64,000 bases of DNA from Hyalangium gracile. Lineage in GTDB: Bacteria; Myxococcota; Myxococcia; Myxococcales; Myxococcaceae. The notes beneath the pieces were generated by a model. That model was not told the origin of the DNA. It ran no database searches and saw only the letters and a list, made by a program, of their open reading frames with translations. A program made the translations under genes and the position numbers. The stretch covers positions 124,001-188,000 of the forward strand of contig NZ_JAHXBG010000010.1 of the NCBI RefSeq assembly GCF_020103725.1, written 5' to 3'. Shown here piece after piece: positions 55,441-64,000 of the stretch (position 1 is its first letter; each line of letters begins with the position of its first letter).

Positions 55441-57012
55441 TCAGCCCGCGCGCACCTGGGCCGCGGGCAGCCCCTCCAGCGGCGGCACATAGGGCCACTG
55501 CGGCAGCGCGCCCTTGCCCGCCTCGCGCGTGAGGTAGTCGGCCGCGATGTTCGCGCTCTCCATGATGGTGAGCAGCCCGCTGCCCGGGTGGGTTCCTCCG
55601 CCCACCCAGTAGAGCCCCTCCACCTCGCGGTTCTTCACCTTCGGGCGCAGCGGCCCCAGCTGCAGCCAGGTGTGCGAGAGGTTGAACACCGCGCCTCGGA
55701 AGACGTGGAAGTCGTCCCGCCACGTCTCCGCCGTGAAGTAGCGCTCCGCGCGGATGTGCCGGCGCACGTCCTTCAGCCCCACCTTCGCCAGCATGTCCGG
55801 GATCCGCTCGCGCAGCGCCTTCTCCGTGGCCGCCCAGTCCACCGGCTGCGCCGTGTTCGGCGTGGGCACCAGCACGTACAGCGTGGAGTGCCCCGCCGGC
55901 GCCCCCGAGGGGTCCGTCACGGTCGGGTTGCACACGTAGAAGGGCGGATCCTCCACGTCCACGAACCGGTCCTCCAGCGCGTCCCGGTCCGTGCGCCGCG
56001 CGTTCTCAGACAGGTAGATGAGGTGGTGCGGCAGGTCCGAGTACACCGTGTCCAGCCCGTAGTAGGCCATGAAGGTGCTGCACGAGTACTTCGCCTTCTC
56101 CAGCGACGCGTCCGACAGCCGGGTGCCCTGGCGCGCGTCCGGGGGGATGAGGTTCTGCGCCGCGTACGCCAGGTCCGCGTTCACCACCACCGCGTCCGCG
56201 TCCAGCGTCTGCCCGCTGGCCAGCCGCACCCCCACCGCGCGCCCCGCGTCCACGCGCACCTGCTCCACCGCCTCGCCCATGCGGAAGGTGGCGCCCAGGT
56301 CCTCCGCGCACTTCATCATCCCCCGCGACAGCGCCCGGAAGCCGCCCTCCACGTGCCACACGCCGAAGGCCAGCTCCAGGTACGGAATCACGCTGAACAC
56401 CGAGGAGCACGTGGTGGGGTGCAGCCCCAGGTACTTGGAGGGGTAGGACAGCGCGTACGTAATCCGGTCGTCGTGGAAGAACGAGTCCAGGTGCCGGTAC
56501 AGCGTCTGCCACGGCTTGAAGCGCAGCGTGGGCGCCAGCCGCCACGGCGCGTAGTACCCCAGGCTGCCGGCGTTGGTGGCGATGAACTTCTCGTAGGCGA
56601 TGGCGTACTTCTCCCGGCCCTCCTCCAGCCACGCCCGCAGCGCGCGAGGCTTGTCGGCGCCGAACCTCGCCACCTCCGCCTCCATGCGCGCCGGGTCCTT
56701 CGAGGTGTCCAGGTACGTGCCGTCCCAGAAGTGCACCCGCGTGTTCGGGTCCAGCGGCACCAGCTTCACGTAGTCCTCGAGCCGCTTGCCCGAGCGCACG
56801 AAGATGCGCTCCAGCACCCCGGGCAGCTGGAGGATGGACGGGCCGGTGTCCAGCGCGTACTCGCCGCGCTCGCCCAGGGTGAGCCCCTTCATGCGCCCCC
56901 CCGGCAGCGTGTCCTTCTCCACCACGGTGACCTTCAGCCCCTGGCCCGCCAGGTTGATGGCCACCGACAGGCCTCCCGGGCCGGCTCCCACGACGATGAC
57001 GTGTCGCACCAT
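55441..57012 (-). CDS. CrtI-type phytoene desaturase / carotenoid dehydrogenase
   Basis: This 523-residue FAD-dependent enzyme has the dinucleotide fold at its start (VIVVGAGPGGLSVAINLA), the R-rich GGRM loop (about 40), and the C-terminal carotene-desaturase ending YWVGGGTHPGSGLLTIMES. It probably desaturates or oxidises a carotenoid, or a related polyunsaturated lipid. ATG at 57012 follows TAGGGGG. Carotenoid genes such as crtB are not next to it here, so this may be a stand-alone or paralogous copy. Confidence 0.83.
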   Translation of the reverse strand: MVRHVIVVGAGPGGLSVAINLAGQGLKVTVVEKDTLPGGRMKGLTLGERGEYALDTGPSILQLPGVLERIFVRSGKRLEDYVKLVPLDPNTRVHFWDGTYLDTSKDPARMEAEVARFGADKPRALRAWLEEGREKYAIAYEKFIATNAGSLGYYAPWRLAPTLRFKPWQTLYRHLDSFFHDDRITYALSYPSKYLGLHPTTCSSVFSVIPYLELAFGVWHVEGGFRALSRGMMKCAEDLGATFRMGEAVEQVRVDAGRAVGVRLASGQTLDADAVVVNADLAYAAQNLIPPDARQGTRLSDASLEKAKYSCSTFMAYYGLDTVYSDLPHHLIYLSENARRTDRDALEDRFVDVEDPPFYVCNPTVTDPSGAPAGHSTLYVLVPTPNTAQPVDWAATEKALRERIPDMLAKVGLKDVRRHIRAERYFTAETWRDDFHVFRGAVFNLSHTWLQLGPLRPKVKNREVEGLYWVGGGTHPGSGLLTIMESANIAADYLTREAGKGALPQWPYVPPLEGLPAAQVRAG

Positions 57013-57176
57013 GCCCCCTACGATGCCCGGGACGGCCCGGCGTTGCAGCAAGCACGTGGCTTTCCGGAGAACCTGGAGCCCCTCTTTCCTCCGGTACACA
57101 GCTCGTCAACGAGGTGGTTCCCGAGCCCGGGAAGCCCTGTTAAGCGAGGGGGCTACACCGTGGCTCCCGCTCCCCC

Positions 57177-57650
57177 ATGACGCCCCTGCCCCGTGAGGTG
57201 CTCCTCTTCACCCTGGAGGGCCAGCGCTACGCGCTGCCGTCGGCGGATGTGCGCGAGCTGGTCCGCGCCGCGCTCCTCACCCCCCTGCCCCGCGCGCCCG
57301 ACGTGGTGGAGGGCCTGCTCAACCTGCGCGGCGAGCTGCTGCCCGTATTGGACTTGCGCCGCCGCTTCCGGCTGCCCCCGCGCCCGCTGTCCCCCTCGGA
57401 CCACTTCATCGTCGCCCAGGCCGGAGCGCGCCGCGTCGTCCTCCGGGTGGACCGCACCGAGGAGATGCTCGCCATCCAGCCCGGTACGCTGGATGAGACG
57501 CCACGCACCCTGCCCGGCGTGGGCTATGTGGCCGGCGCCGTGAAGCTGCCCGACGGGCTGGTGCTCGTGCACGACTTGAGGACCTTCCTGTCCGAGGCCG
57601 AGGCGCTCGCGCTGGACTCGGCCCTCTCGGGTGCCCGGGAGGGCGTGTGA
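57177..57650 (+). CDS. cheW: CheW-like adaptor (first)
   Basis: This 157-residue protein is a single CheW domain (VLLFTLEGQRYALPSADVRELVRA, LNLRGELLPVLDLRRRF, VVLRVDRTEEML). It links the chemoreceptor to the kinase. Its stop overlaps the cheR start in GTGA, so the cluster is one operon. It opens the Wsp-like chemosensory cluster. Confidence 0.88.
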   Translation: MTPLPREVLLFTLEGQRYALPSADVRELVRAALLTPLPRAPDVVEGLLNLRGELLPVLDLRRRFRLPPRPLSPSDHFIVAQAGARRVVLRVDRTEEMLAIQPGTLDETPRTLPGVGYVAGAVKLPDGLVLVHDLRTFLSEAEALALDSALSGAREGV

Positions 57651-59134
57651 GCTCCGGACCGCTCCCCTGGAGCGACATCGGCTATGCGCGCGTCTTCGAG
57701 CGCGTGCAGGAGCGCGCCGGCCTGCTGCCCCCCACGTGCGTGCCCGCCGCCGAGGAGGGCATCGCCCGCGCCATGGCCCGCGCCAGGGACTCGGACTTCT
57801 CCTCCTATCTGGAGCGGATTACGTCGGACGCGGCGGCGCTCGATGACCTCATCACCGAGCTCACCATCGGAGAGACGTACTTCTTCCGCACGCACGAGCA
57901 CTTCGACTTCCTGAGCCGGCAGGCGCTCCCCGAGCTGCGCCGGCTGCGCCCTCCGGAGCACACGTTGCGCGTGTGGAGCGCGGGCTGTGCCTCCGGCGAG
58001 GAGCCCTACTCGCTCGCCGTGCTCTTGATGGAGGAGGGGTTCGGGGACCGCATGGAGGTGCTCGCCACGGACATCTCCCGCGCCGCGCTCGCCCGGGCCC
58101 AGGAGGCCAGCTTCGGCCTGTGGTCCTTCCGCGGCACCCGGGCCGACCGGATGCGGCCCTTCCTGCGCCAGGAGGGGCCGCGCTACGTGCTCGCGCCCGA
58201 GGTCCGCCAGCGCGTCCGCTTCGACTACCTGAACCTCGCGCTCGACACCTGGCCCTCTCCCGGCAGCGGCATCCACGACCTGGACGTCATCTTCTGCCGC
58301 AACGTGCTCATCTACTTCACCCGCGCCACCATCGAGGCCGTGGCACGCAGGCTCCACGCCAGCCTCGCGGACCAGGGCTTCCTCGTCACCGGCCCCTCGG
58401 ATCCCTCGCTCATCGGCCTGGCGCCCTTCGAGCCCTTCCTCACCGAGTGGGGCGTCGCGTACCGCCGCCTCCCCGCCGAGGCGCCCCGGGTGCTGCCTCC
58501 CTCCAGGACGCGCTCCCAGACGTCGCTGCCCGTCATTCCCCCGCTGCCTCCCCCCGCGCCTGCCCCGAGGGCGGCGCCTCCGGCTCCCGCGCCCCGCCCG
58601 CCGCCCGCCGCTCCCATGGCCCCGAAGCCCTCCGAGGCGCTGGAGCCCGCGCGACAGGCGCTGGTGCGCGGAGACTGGCGCGAGGCGGCACAGCTGGCCG
58701 GCGCCCAGAAGGACAGCCCCGAGTCCTCCGTGATGGCCATCCGGGCCCTGGCCAATGTCGACGCGGAGGCCGCCGTGAGGGCCTGCGCCGAGGCCGCCGC
58801 CCGGCACCCCATGGCGGTGGAGCTGCGCTACCTGGAGGCCCTGCTGCTGCTGGGCCTCGGCCGGCTGGGTGAGGCCGAGCGCGCCGCGCGCCAGGCGCTC
58901 TACCTGGAGCCCTCCCTGGCCGTCGCCCACCTCACGCTGGGCCACGTCCTGCGGCGGCTGGGTGATATCTCCGGGGCGGTGCGCGCCTTTCGCACCGCCG
59001 AGGCGCTCTGCGCCACCCTGCCGCCCGAGGCGGCGGTTCCCCTCTCGGAGGGTGAGCGCGCGGGCAGACTGGCGGAGCTGGCGCGAGGCGAGCAGCGGCG
59101 GCTGGAGGCCATTGAGTCTCGGGAGAAGAGCTGA
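57647..59134 (+). CDS. cheR: CheR methyltransferase with C-terminal TPR region
   Basis: This 495-residue protein methylates receptor glutamates. Residues 30-280 are the CheR domain: ITELTIGETYFFRTHEHFDFL, WSAGCASGEEPYSLAVLL (SAM binding), ATDISRAALARAQEA and VIFCRNVLIYF. A Pro/Ala-rich linker (about 285-330) leads to TPR-like repeats (RYLEALLLLGLGRLGEAERAARQALYLEPSLAVAHLTLG). The CheR-TPR fusion is the type seen in WspC. The start is GTG at 57647; its stop overlaps the next gene. Confidence 0.9.
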   Translation: MSSGPLPWSDIGYARVFERVQERAGLLPPTCVPAAEEGIARAMARARDSDFSSYLERITSDAAALDDLITELTIGETYFFRTHEHFDFLSRQALPELRRLRPPEHTLRVWSAGCASGEEPYSLAVLLMEEGFGDRMEVLATDISRAALARAQEASFGLWSFRGTRADRMRPFLRQEGPRYVLAPEVRQRVRFDYLNLALDTWPSPGSGIHDLDVIFCRNVLIYFTRATIEAVARRLHASLADQGFLVTGPSDPSLIGLAPFEPFLTEWGVAYRRLPAEAPRVLPPSRTRSQTSLPVIPPLPPPAPAPRAAPPAPAPRPPPAAPMAPKPSEALEPARQALVRGDWREAAQLAGAQKDSPESSVMAIRALANVDAEAAVRACAEAAARHPMAVELRYLEALLLLGLGRLGEAERAARQALYLEPSLAVAHLTLGHVLRRLGDISGAVRAFRTAEALCATLPPEAAVPLSEGERAGRLAELARGEQRRLEAIESREKS

Positions 59135-59754
59135 TGGCGGAAGACAAGCCAGGACAGGTGCTGGACTGGGAGGCCGCCCGCGCGCGGCTGGCCCGGCTGG
59201 CCGAGGCCACGGAGAGCGCTGGCACGCTGAGCCCCGAGCAGGCCCGCGCCGTGCTGGAGGCCCGCGCCCGGGAGCTGGCGCGCACCTCCGCGCCGGAGAA
59301 GCCGGTGGGCGCCCTGCTGGAGGTGGCGCGCTTCCACTCGGCCGGCCAGGCGTACGCGCTGGAGACGCGCTTCGTGCACGAGGTGCTGCGGGCCCCCGAG
59401 CTCACGCCCCTGCCCGGCGCTCCACCCCTGCTGCGCGGCCTCACCCTGCTGCGCGGCGAGGTGCTGCCCGTGGTGGAGCTGGCCCCCCTGTTCGGCCGCC
59501 CGGCCTCGGGGCTCGGCGCCGTGGTCCTCACCGTGGGCGCCTCCCGGGCGGACCTGGGCGTGTGCGTGGAGACGGTGGAGGAGGTGACGCTCCTCTCGCG
59601 TGACGCCCTGCTGCCTCCGCCCGGCACCCTCTCCGCCGAGGCCGCGGCGCTGGTGTCCGGCATTCATCGCGACGGCACCCTCCTGCTGGAGGGAGCAGCC
59701 CTCCTGGGCGACAGTCGCCTCATCTTCGACGTCTCCGACGAAGGGAAGTCATGA
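59134..59754 (+). CDS. cheW: CheW-like adaptor (second)
   Basis: This 206-residue protein has a CheW domain at residues about 60-200 ([42 protein letters not shown]) after a helical extension of about 55 residues not found in ordinary CheW. Two CheW copies, one longer, match the WspB/WspD pair. It overlaps both neighbours by a few bases. Confidence 0.87.
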   Translation: MAEDKPGQVLDWEAARARLARLAEATESAGTLSPEQARAVLEARARELARTSAPEKPVGALLEVARFHSAGQAYALETRFVHEVLRAPELTPLPGAPPLLRGLTLLRGEVLPVVELAPLFGRPASGLGAVVLTVGASRADLGVCVETVEEVTLLSRDALLPPPGTLSAEAAALVSGIHRDGTLLLEGAALLGDSRLIFDVSDEGKS

Positions 59755-61391
59755 GCATCGGGAAGAAGATTGGCGTGGGCTTCGGCCTGTCCCTGCTGGT
59801 CTTGCTGGCGGTGGCCGGCGTGGCCTACCAGGTCATCCAGCAGCTCACCCGCACCACCGAGGTGCTCCTCGAGACGCGCAACAACCTCAAGTACATCCGA
59901 GAGCTGCGCCTGGCCATCGCGGACGCGGAGACGACCGAGCGCGGCTACCTGCTCTCCGGCAACGAGGGGTTCCTGGCGCCCTACCGCTCGGCGCGCGAGA
60001 ACCTGGAGGCCAACCTCCAGGCGCTGCACACGGCCCTGAGGGACGCGGACCTGCAGAACCGGCTGCGACGCATGGAGCCCCTGCTGCGCAAGCGGCTGGA
60101 GGAGCTGGATATGGGCATCCGCATCCGGCAGGAGAAGGGCGTGGAGGCGGCGATGGAGTTCGTCCGCACCAACCGCGGCCTGGAGACGATGCAGAACATC
60201 CGCGACCAGGTGGATCAGATGCAGGCCCTGGGTGAGCAGAGCTGGCAGGACCAGCAGAACGCGAGCCGGGAGAACGCCCAGCGCAGCATGATCTTCCTCA
60301 TCATCGGCGCGGTGTTCGGCCTGGTCGTCGTCGCCGCCGGCAGCATCATCATCACCCGGGACATCACCCACCCCCTGGATCGGCTGATGAAGGGCGTGCA
60401 GGAGCTGGGGCGCGGCAACCTCGCCCACCGCATCGAGGTGCACAACGAGGACGAGACGGGACAGCTCGCCCGCGCCTTCAACACCATGGCCGAGCGCCGG
60501 CAGCAGTCGGAGTCCCAGCTCGCCAAGGAGTCGCAGCAGCGGGAGCAGAACCTGAGGACGGTGGCCGAGTTCGTCAACCAGCTGGCCGGCGCCACCTCGC
60601 AGATCCTCTCCAGCACCAGCGAGCAGGTGGCCAGCGCCCAGGAGCAGGGCAGCGCCGTGTCCGAGACGGTGAGCACGGTGGAGGAGATCGCCCAGACGTC
60701 CGAGGAGGCCGCGGGCCGGGCGCGCGCGGTGAGCGAGTCCGCCCGCCAGTCCGAGGAGCTGGGCCGCACCGGGCGCCAGTCGGTGGACGAGGCGGTCTCC
60801 GCCATGGCCGCCGTGAGGGCGCAGGTGGAGTCCATCGCCGCGCGCATCCTCGCCCTGGCCGAGCAGGCCCAGGCCATCGGCGACATCATCAACACCGTCA
60901 ACGACATCTCCGAGCAGACGCACATGCTGGCGCTCAACGCCTCCATCGAGGCCAGCCGCGCCGGTGAGCATGGCCGCGGCTTCGCGGTGGTGGCCGCCGA
61001 GGTGAAGGCGCTGGCCGACCAGTCCAAGAAGGCCACCGCCCAGGTGCGGCAGATCCTCGGCCACATCCAGAAGGCCACCCACTCGGCGGTGATGACGACC
61101 GAGGAGGGCACCAAGAGCGTGGCCATGGCCACCCGCGTGGTGGGCCAGGCGGGCTCCACCATCCAGACGCTCGGGGAGCTGCTGGCCCAGGCCTCGCTGA
61201 CGGCCGCGCAGATCGCCGCCTCCGCCAACCAGCAGGCCACCGGCATCGGGCAGATCCGCCAGGCCATGCGGGACGTGAACCAGTCCTCCCAGCAGGCGCT
61301 GTCCTCCACGCGGCAGACGGAGCGCGCGGTGCAGGACCTCAACGCCATGGGCCTCAAGCTCAAGGGCATGCTGAGCGACTACGGACGCTGA
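59751..61391 (+). CDS. Methyl-accepting chemotaxis protein with CHASE3-like sensor
   Basis: This 546-residue receptor has two membrane helices (about 9-30 and 180-202), a periplasmic CHASE3-like helical sensor between them ([23 protein letters not shown]), a HAMP domain ([18 protein letters not shown]) and a signalling domain with tip [37 protein letters not shown]. It lies in the cluster between cheW and cheA and is probably its dedicated receptor. Confidence 0.9.
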   Translation: MSIGKKIGVGFGLSLLVLLAVAGVAYQVIQQLTRTTEVLLETRNNLKYIRELRLAIADAETTERGYLLSGNEGFLAPYRSARENLEANLQALHTALRDADLQNRLRRMEPLLRKRLEELDMGIRIRQEKGVEAAMEFVRTNRGLETMQNIRDQVDQMQALGEQSWQDQQNASRENAQRSMIFLIIGAVFGLVVVAAGSIIITRDITHPLDRLMKGVQELGRGNLAHRIEVHNEDETGQLARAFNTMAERRQQSESQLAKESQQREQNLRTVAEFVNQLAGATSQILSSTSEQVASAQEQGSAVSETVSTVEEIAQTSEEAAGRARAVSESARQSEELGRTGRQSVDEAVSAMAAVRAQVESIAARILALAEQAQAIGDIINTVNDISEQTHMLALNASIEASRAGEHGRGFAVVAAEVKALADQSKKATAQVRQILGHIQKATHSAVMTTEEGTKSVAMATRVVGQAGSTIQTLGELLAQASLTAAQIAASANQQATGIGQIRQAMRDVNQSSQQALSSTRQTERAVQDLNAMGLKLKGMLSDYGR

Positions 61392-63529
61392 TGGACCGGG
61401 ACAGGCTCGCACAGGCGCTGATGGCCACGTTCCTCGAGGAGCTCGAGGGGCACGTGGCCGCGCTCAACAGGGACCTGCTGGCCTGGGAGAAGGCCTCCAG
61501 CCCCGCGCGCGCCCAGGAGCTCATCACCTCGCTGCTGCGCACGGTGCACAGCGTGAAGGGCGCCTCGCGCGCGGTGAGCCTGACCCTGGTGGAGACGGCC
61601 TGCCACCGGCTGGAGGAGGTGCTCGTCGCCCTGCCGCAAGGGCAGCCGACCTCGCCCGAGGTGTATGAGCTGGGCTTCGCCCTCGCGGATGCGCTGGATG
61701 ACGCGCGGCAGAGGCTCGCCCGGAAGCAGGACCTGGTCGGCTCTCCGCTGGAGGCGCTGCTGCCTCGGCTGGCGGCGGCGGCGCAGAGACAGCCCTCCGC
61801 GGTGGCGTCCACCCCTCCTCCCGCTCCGCCCGAGCCCGCGCCCCGCGCGCCCGAGCCTCCCGCCGCTCCCGCCACGGAGGCCCCCGTCGCCGAGACGCTG
61901 CCCGTGCGGGTGTCCGCGCAGAAGCTGGACGCGCTGCTGTCGCGCAGCGGTGAGCTCCGCGTGTCGAGCCTGCGGCTGGAGGGGCGCGCGGAGTGGGTGG
62001 AGACGCTGCGCGAGGAGCTGGCCTCGCTGCGCTCCCGCCTCCAGGGCTCCGAGGAGGCCTCCGCCCGCAGGTTGGAGGCCCGGCTGGGACAGCTCTCCCG
62101 GGAGCTGCTGGCGGATCGGCTGGCGCTCTCCCAGGCCGTGAGCGGGCTGGACGAAGAGGTGCGACGCGCGCGGACCCTGCCCTTCGCGGAGGCCTGCGAG
62201 GGGCTGGAGCGCACCGCGCGAGACGTGGCCCGCGGCGCCGGCAAGCAGGTGCGGCTGGAGGTGCATGGCGGAGCGCTGGAGCTGGATCGCTCGCTGCTCC
62301 AGGGCCTGCGCGAGCCGCTGCTCCACCTGGTGCGCAACGCCGTGGCCCACGGCCTGGAGACGCCCGAGGAGCGCCGCCGCGCGGGCAAGCCGCCGGAGGG
62401 GCGCATCAGCCTCGCCGCCAGGCTGTCCGGAGGCCGCGTGCAGGTGTCGGTGGAGGACGACGGGCGGGGGCTGGACCTCGACGCCATCCGAGCCCGCGCG
62501 AGGGCCCAGGGGTGGGATGTCCCCGAGGGCATCGACGCCGCCCGGCTCATCTTCCGCCCAGGCCTGTCCACCGCCTCGCAGGTGACGTCCGTCTCGGGGC
62601 GAGGCGTGGGGCTGGACGTGGTGCGCTCCCAGGTGGAAGGGCTCCGGGGCAGCGTGGATGTGTCCTTCCTGCCGGGCGCGGGCACCCGCTTCGTGCTGGA
62701 TGTGCCGCTCACCTTGAGCACGCTGCGGGTGCTGCTGGTGAGCGCGGGCGGGCAGCAGTTCGCCCTCCCCGCCGAGAGCGTGGAGCGGCTGATGCGGCTG
62801 GCGCCCACCGAGGTGCGCGAGGTGGAGGGACGGCAGGTCTGGGTCGCCCAGGACGTGCTGGTGCCGCTCACCTCGCTAGCCAGCGTGCTGGGCCTGCCCG
62901 CCGGGGTTCCGCGCGCCCGCCTCGCCACGGTGGTGCTCGCCTCGGGCTCGCTGCGCGTGGCGCTGGGCGTGGACGAGGTGCTGGCCGAGCAGGAGGTGCT
63001 CGTCCGCGGGCTGGGTGCCCGCGTGCGCCGGGCCCGCCACGTCTCCGGCGCCGCGGTGCTTCCCGACGGGAAGATGGCGCTCCTGCTCCACCCCGCCTCC
63101 CTGATTCGCATCGCCGAGGGCCTGCCCCACGCCAGCCTCTTCCCCGCGCCCACCGCGCGCCGGGCCCGCCAGCGCATCCTCCTGGCGGATGACTCGCCCA
63201 CGACGCGGGCCCTGGAGCAGAGCCTGCTGGAGGCCGCGGGCTACGAAGTCCTGGCGTGCGCGGACGGCGCCGAGGCCTGGGAGCGGCTGCAGCGCGTGGG
63301 CGCCGACGCGCTCGTCACCGACGTGGAGATGCCGCGCATGGACGGCTTCGCCCTCACCGAGGCGGTGCGCACCTCGCCGCGCTTCTCGCGGCTGCCCGTG
63401 GTGCTCGTCACCGCCAGGGACAAGCCCGAGGACAAGACGCGCGGCCTCGAGGTGGGCGCCAGCGCCTACCTGGTGAAGAGCGCCTTCGATCAGACGAACC
63501 TGCTGGAGACCTTGAGGCGACTGCTATGA
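61391..63529 (+). CDS. cheA: Hybrid CheA kinase with C-terminal receiver
   Basis: This 712-residue histidine kinase has an Hpt domain with His53 (LRTVHSVKGASRA), a Pro/Ala-rich linker, the dimer and ATPase domains (LVRNAVAHGLETPEERRRAG, SVSGRGVGLDVVRSQVEGL), a CheW-like domain (QQFALPAESVERLMRLAP) and a receiver with Asp644 (VTDVEMPRMDG). Hybrid CheA-REC of this order is typical of WspE-like systems. It starts in the stop of the receptor gene and its own stop overlaps cheB. Confidence 0.9.
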   Translation: MDRDRLAQALMATFLEELEGHVAALNRDLLAWEKASSPARAQELITSLLRTVHSVKGASRAVSLTLVETACHRLEEVLVALPQGQPTSPEVYELGFALADALDDARQRLARKQDLVGSPLEALLPRLAAAAQRQPSAVASTPPPAPPEPAPRAPEPPAAPATEAPVAETLPVRVSAQKLDALLSRSGELRVSSLRLEGRAEWVETLREELASLRSRLQGSEEASARRLEARLGQLSRELLADRLALSQAVSGLDEEVRRARTLPFAEACEGLERTARDVARGAGKQVRLEVHGGALELDRSLLQGLREPLLHLVRNAVAHGLETPEERRRAGKPPEGRISLAARLSGGRVQVSVEDDGRGLDLDAIRARARAQGWDVPEGIDAARLIFRPGLSTASQVTSVSGRGVGLDVVRSQVEGLRGSVDVSFLPGAGTRFVLDVPLTLSTLRVLLVSAGGQQFALPAESVERLMRLAPTEVREVEGRQVWVAQDVLVPLTSLASVLGLPAGVPRARLATVVLASGSLRVALGVDEVLAEQEVLVRGLGARVRRARHVSGAAVLPDGKMALLLHPASLIRIAEGLPHASLFPAPTARRARQRILLADDSPTTRALEQSLLEAAGYEVLACADGAEAWERLQRVGADALVTDVEMPRMDGFALTEAVRTSPRFSRLPVVLVTARDKPEDKTRGLEVGASAYLVKSAFDQTNLLETLRRLL

Positions 63530-64000
63530 ACGCCAACCTGCCCAACCCGCTGCGAGTCGTGGTGGCCGAGGACTCGCCCACCGCCCGCCGCCTGCTGGTG
63601 GAGATCATCCGCGCCGACCCGGGGATGCAGGTGGTGGGCGAGGCCAGGGACGGGCTCGAGGCGGTGGAGCTCACCCAGCGGCTGCGCCCCCACCTGGTCA
63701 CCATGGACATCCAGATGCCGAACATGGATGGGCTGCAGGCCACCCAGCGCATCATGACGGAGGTGCCCACGCCGGTGGTGGTGGTGTCCACGCTGGTGGA
63801 GCGCGACATCCAGACGTCCATGGCCGCGCTGCGCGCCGGAGCGCTCGCCGTGCTGCAGAAGCTGGTGGGCCCCGAGTCCCCGGACTTCGAGCGCGAGAGC
63901 CGCCACCTGCGCGACACGCTCAAGGCCATGGCCGTGGTGAAGGTGGTGCGCCAGTGGCCCCAGCGCGGGCGGGTGTCCACCTCGCTGCCTCCCGTCACAC
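63526..64000 (+). CDS. cheB: CheB, receptor methylesterase (3' end outside window)
   Basis: These are the first 158 residues, beginning with a receiver domain: VVVAEDSPTARRLL, VTMDIQMPNMDG with the phospho-acceptor Asp61, and VVVVSTLVERD. The linker follows; the methylesterase domain is beyond the window edge. By phosphorylation from CheA it would demethylate the receptor. The order cheW-cheR-cheW-mcp-cheA-cheB fits the Wsp or alternative-cellular-function class; the output regulator would be expected just downstream, outside the window. Confidence 0.85.
   Translation, partial: MNANLPNPLRVVVAEDSPTARRLLVEIIRADPGMQVVGEARDGLEAVELTQRLRPHLVTMDIQMPNMDGLQATQRIMTEVPTPVVVVSTLVERDIQTSMAALRAGALAVLQKLVGPESPDFERESRHLRDTLKAMAVVKVVRQWPQRGRVSTSLPPVT

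Overview
The window is about 70% GC, densely coded, and reads as chromosome of a predatory, fruiting-type myxobacterium (Myxococcota, probably suborder Cystobacterineae). The evidence is a traAB pair for outer-membrane exchange with a MYXO-CTERM sorting tail, many lipoproteins, a giant Ser/Thr kinase fused to an ATPase, a Wsp-like chemosensory cluster, and the codon bias. No rRNA, tRNA, CRISPR array, integrase or transposase was seen.

Layout. 1-3.2 kb: the end of traA, then traB. 3.2-9 kb: a lipase-maturation-factor-like membrane protein, a degenerate metallo-beta-lactamase-fold protein, an unknown protein, a membrane GTPase and a secreted M23 peptidase. 9.2-14 kb: a TetR regulator with a sterol-desaturase-family hydroxylase, an amidohydrolase lipoprotein, and pgi. 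14-21.5 kb (minus): a 1337-residue kinase/cyclase-like/ATPase/TPR protein, cydBA, and two small membrane proteins. 21.7-25.1 kb: a TPR protein coupled to a 14-repeat RCC1 lipoprotein. 25-28.4 kb (minus): a nitric-oxide defence operon (truncated hemoglobin, FeS/flavin reductase, NsrR, a thioredoxin-fold protein, perhaps an ADP-ribosylglycohydrolase) behind a good NsrR box. 28.5-32.3 kb (minus): a partial ATP synthase operon, atpG-atpD-(secreted unknown)-atpC, without atpA. 32.4-39.1 kb: a response regulator, a DUF218 protein, an AI-2E-family permease, a SUKH domain fused to a histone-H1-like tail, a CotH-kinase lipoprotein and a thioredoxin. 39.1-45.9 kb: an orphan chemoreceptor, a 1358-residue transglutaminase/TPR protein and a short FG-GAP lipoprotein. 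46-55.4 kb: an MFS exporter divergent from an SDR, an ArsR-like regulator, an ABC exporter, stress-type small proteins and a polytopic unknown. 55.4-57 kb: a CrtI-type desaturase. 57.2 kb to the end: cheW-cheR(TPR)-cheW-mcp-cheA(REC)-cheB, with cheB cut by the window edge.

The most unusual non-coding signal is a roughly 93-bp element present three times (28.4, 48.3 and 54.0 kb), always between genes. It has two hairpins and a 24-base core that is invariant in all three copies, while the flanks have diverged to 82-84% identity in the two pairs counted. It looks like a dispersed, structured intergenic repeat. Other items of interest are the NsrR operator, a 32-nt near-palindrome between atpG and atpD, a foreign gene inside the atp operon, and the SUKH/histone-H1 fusion.
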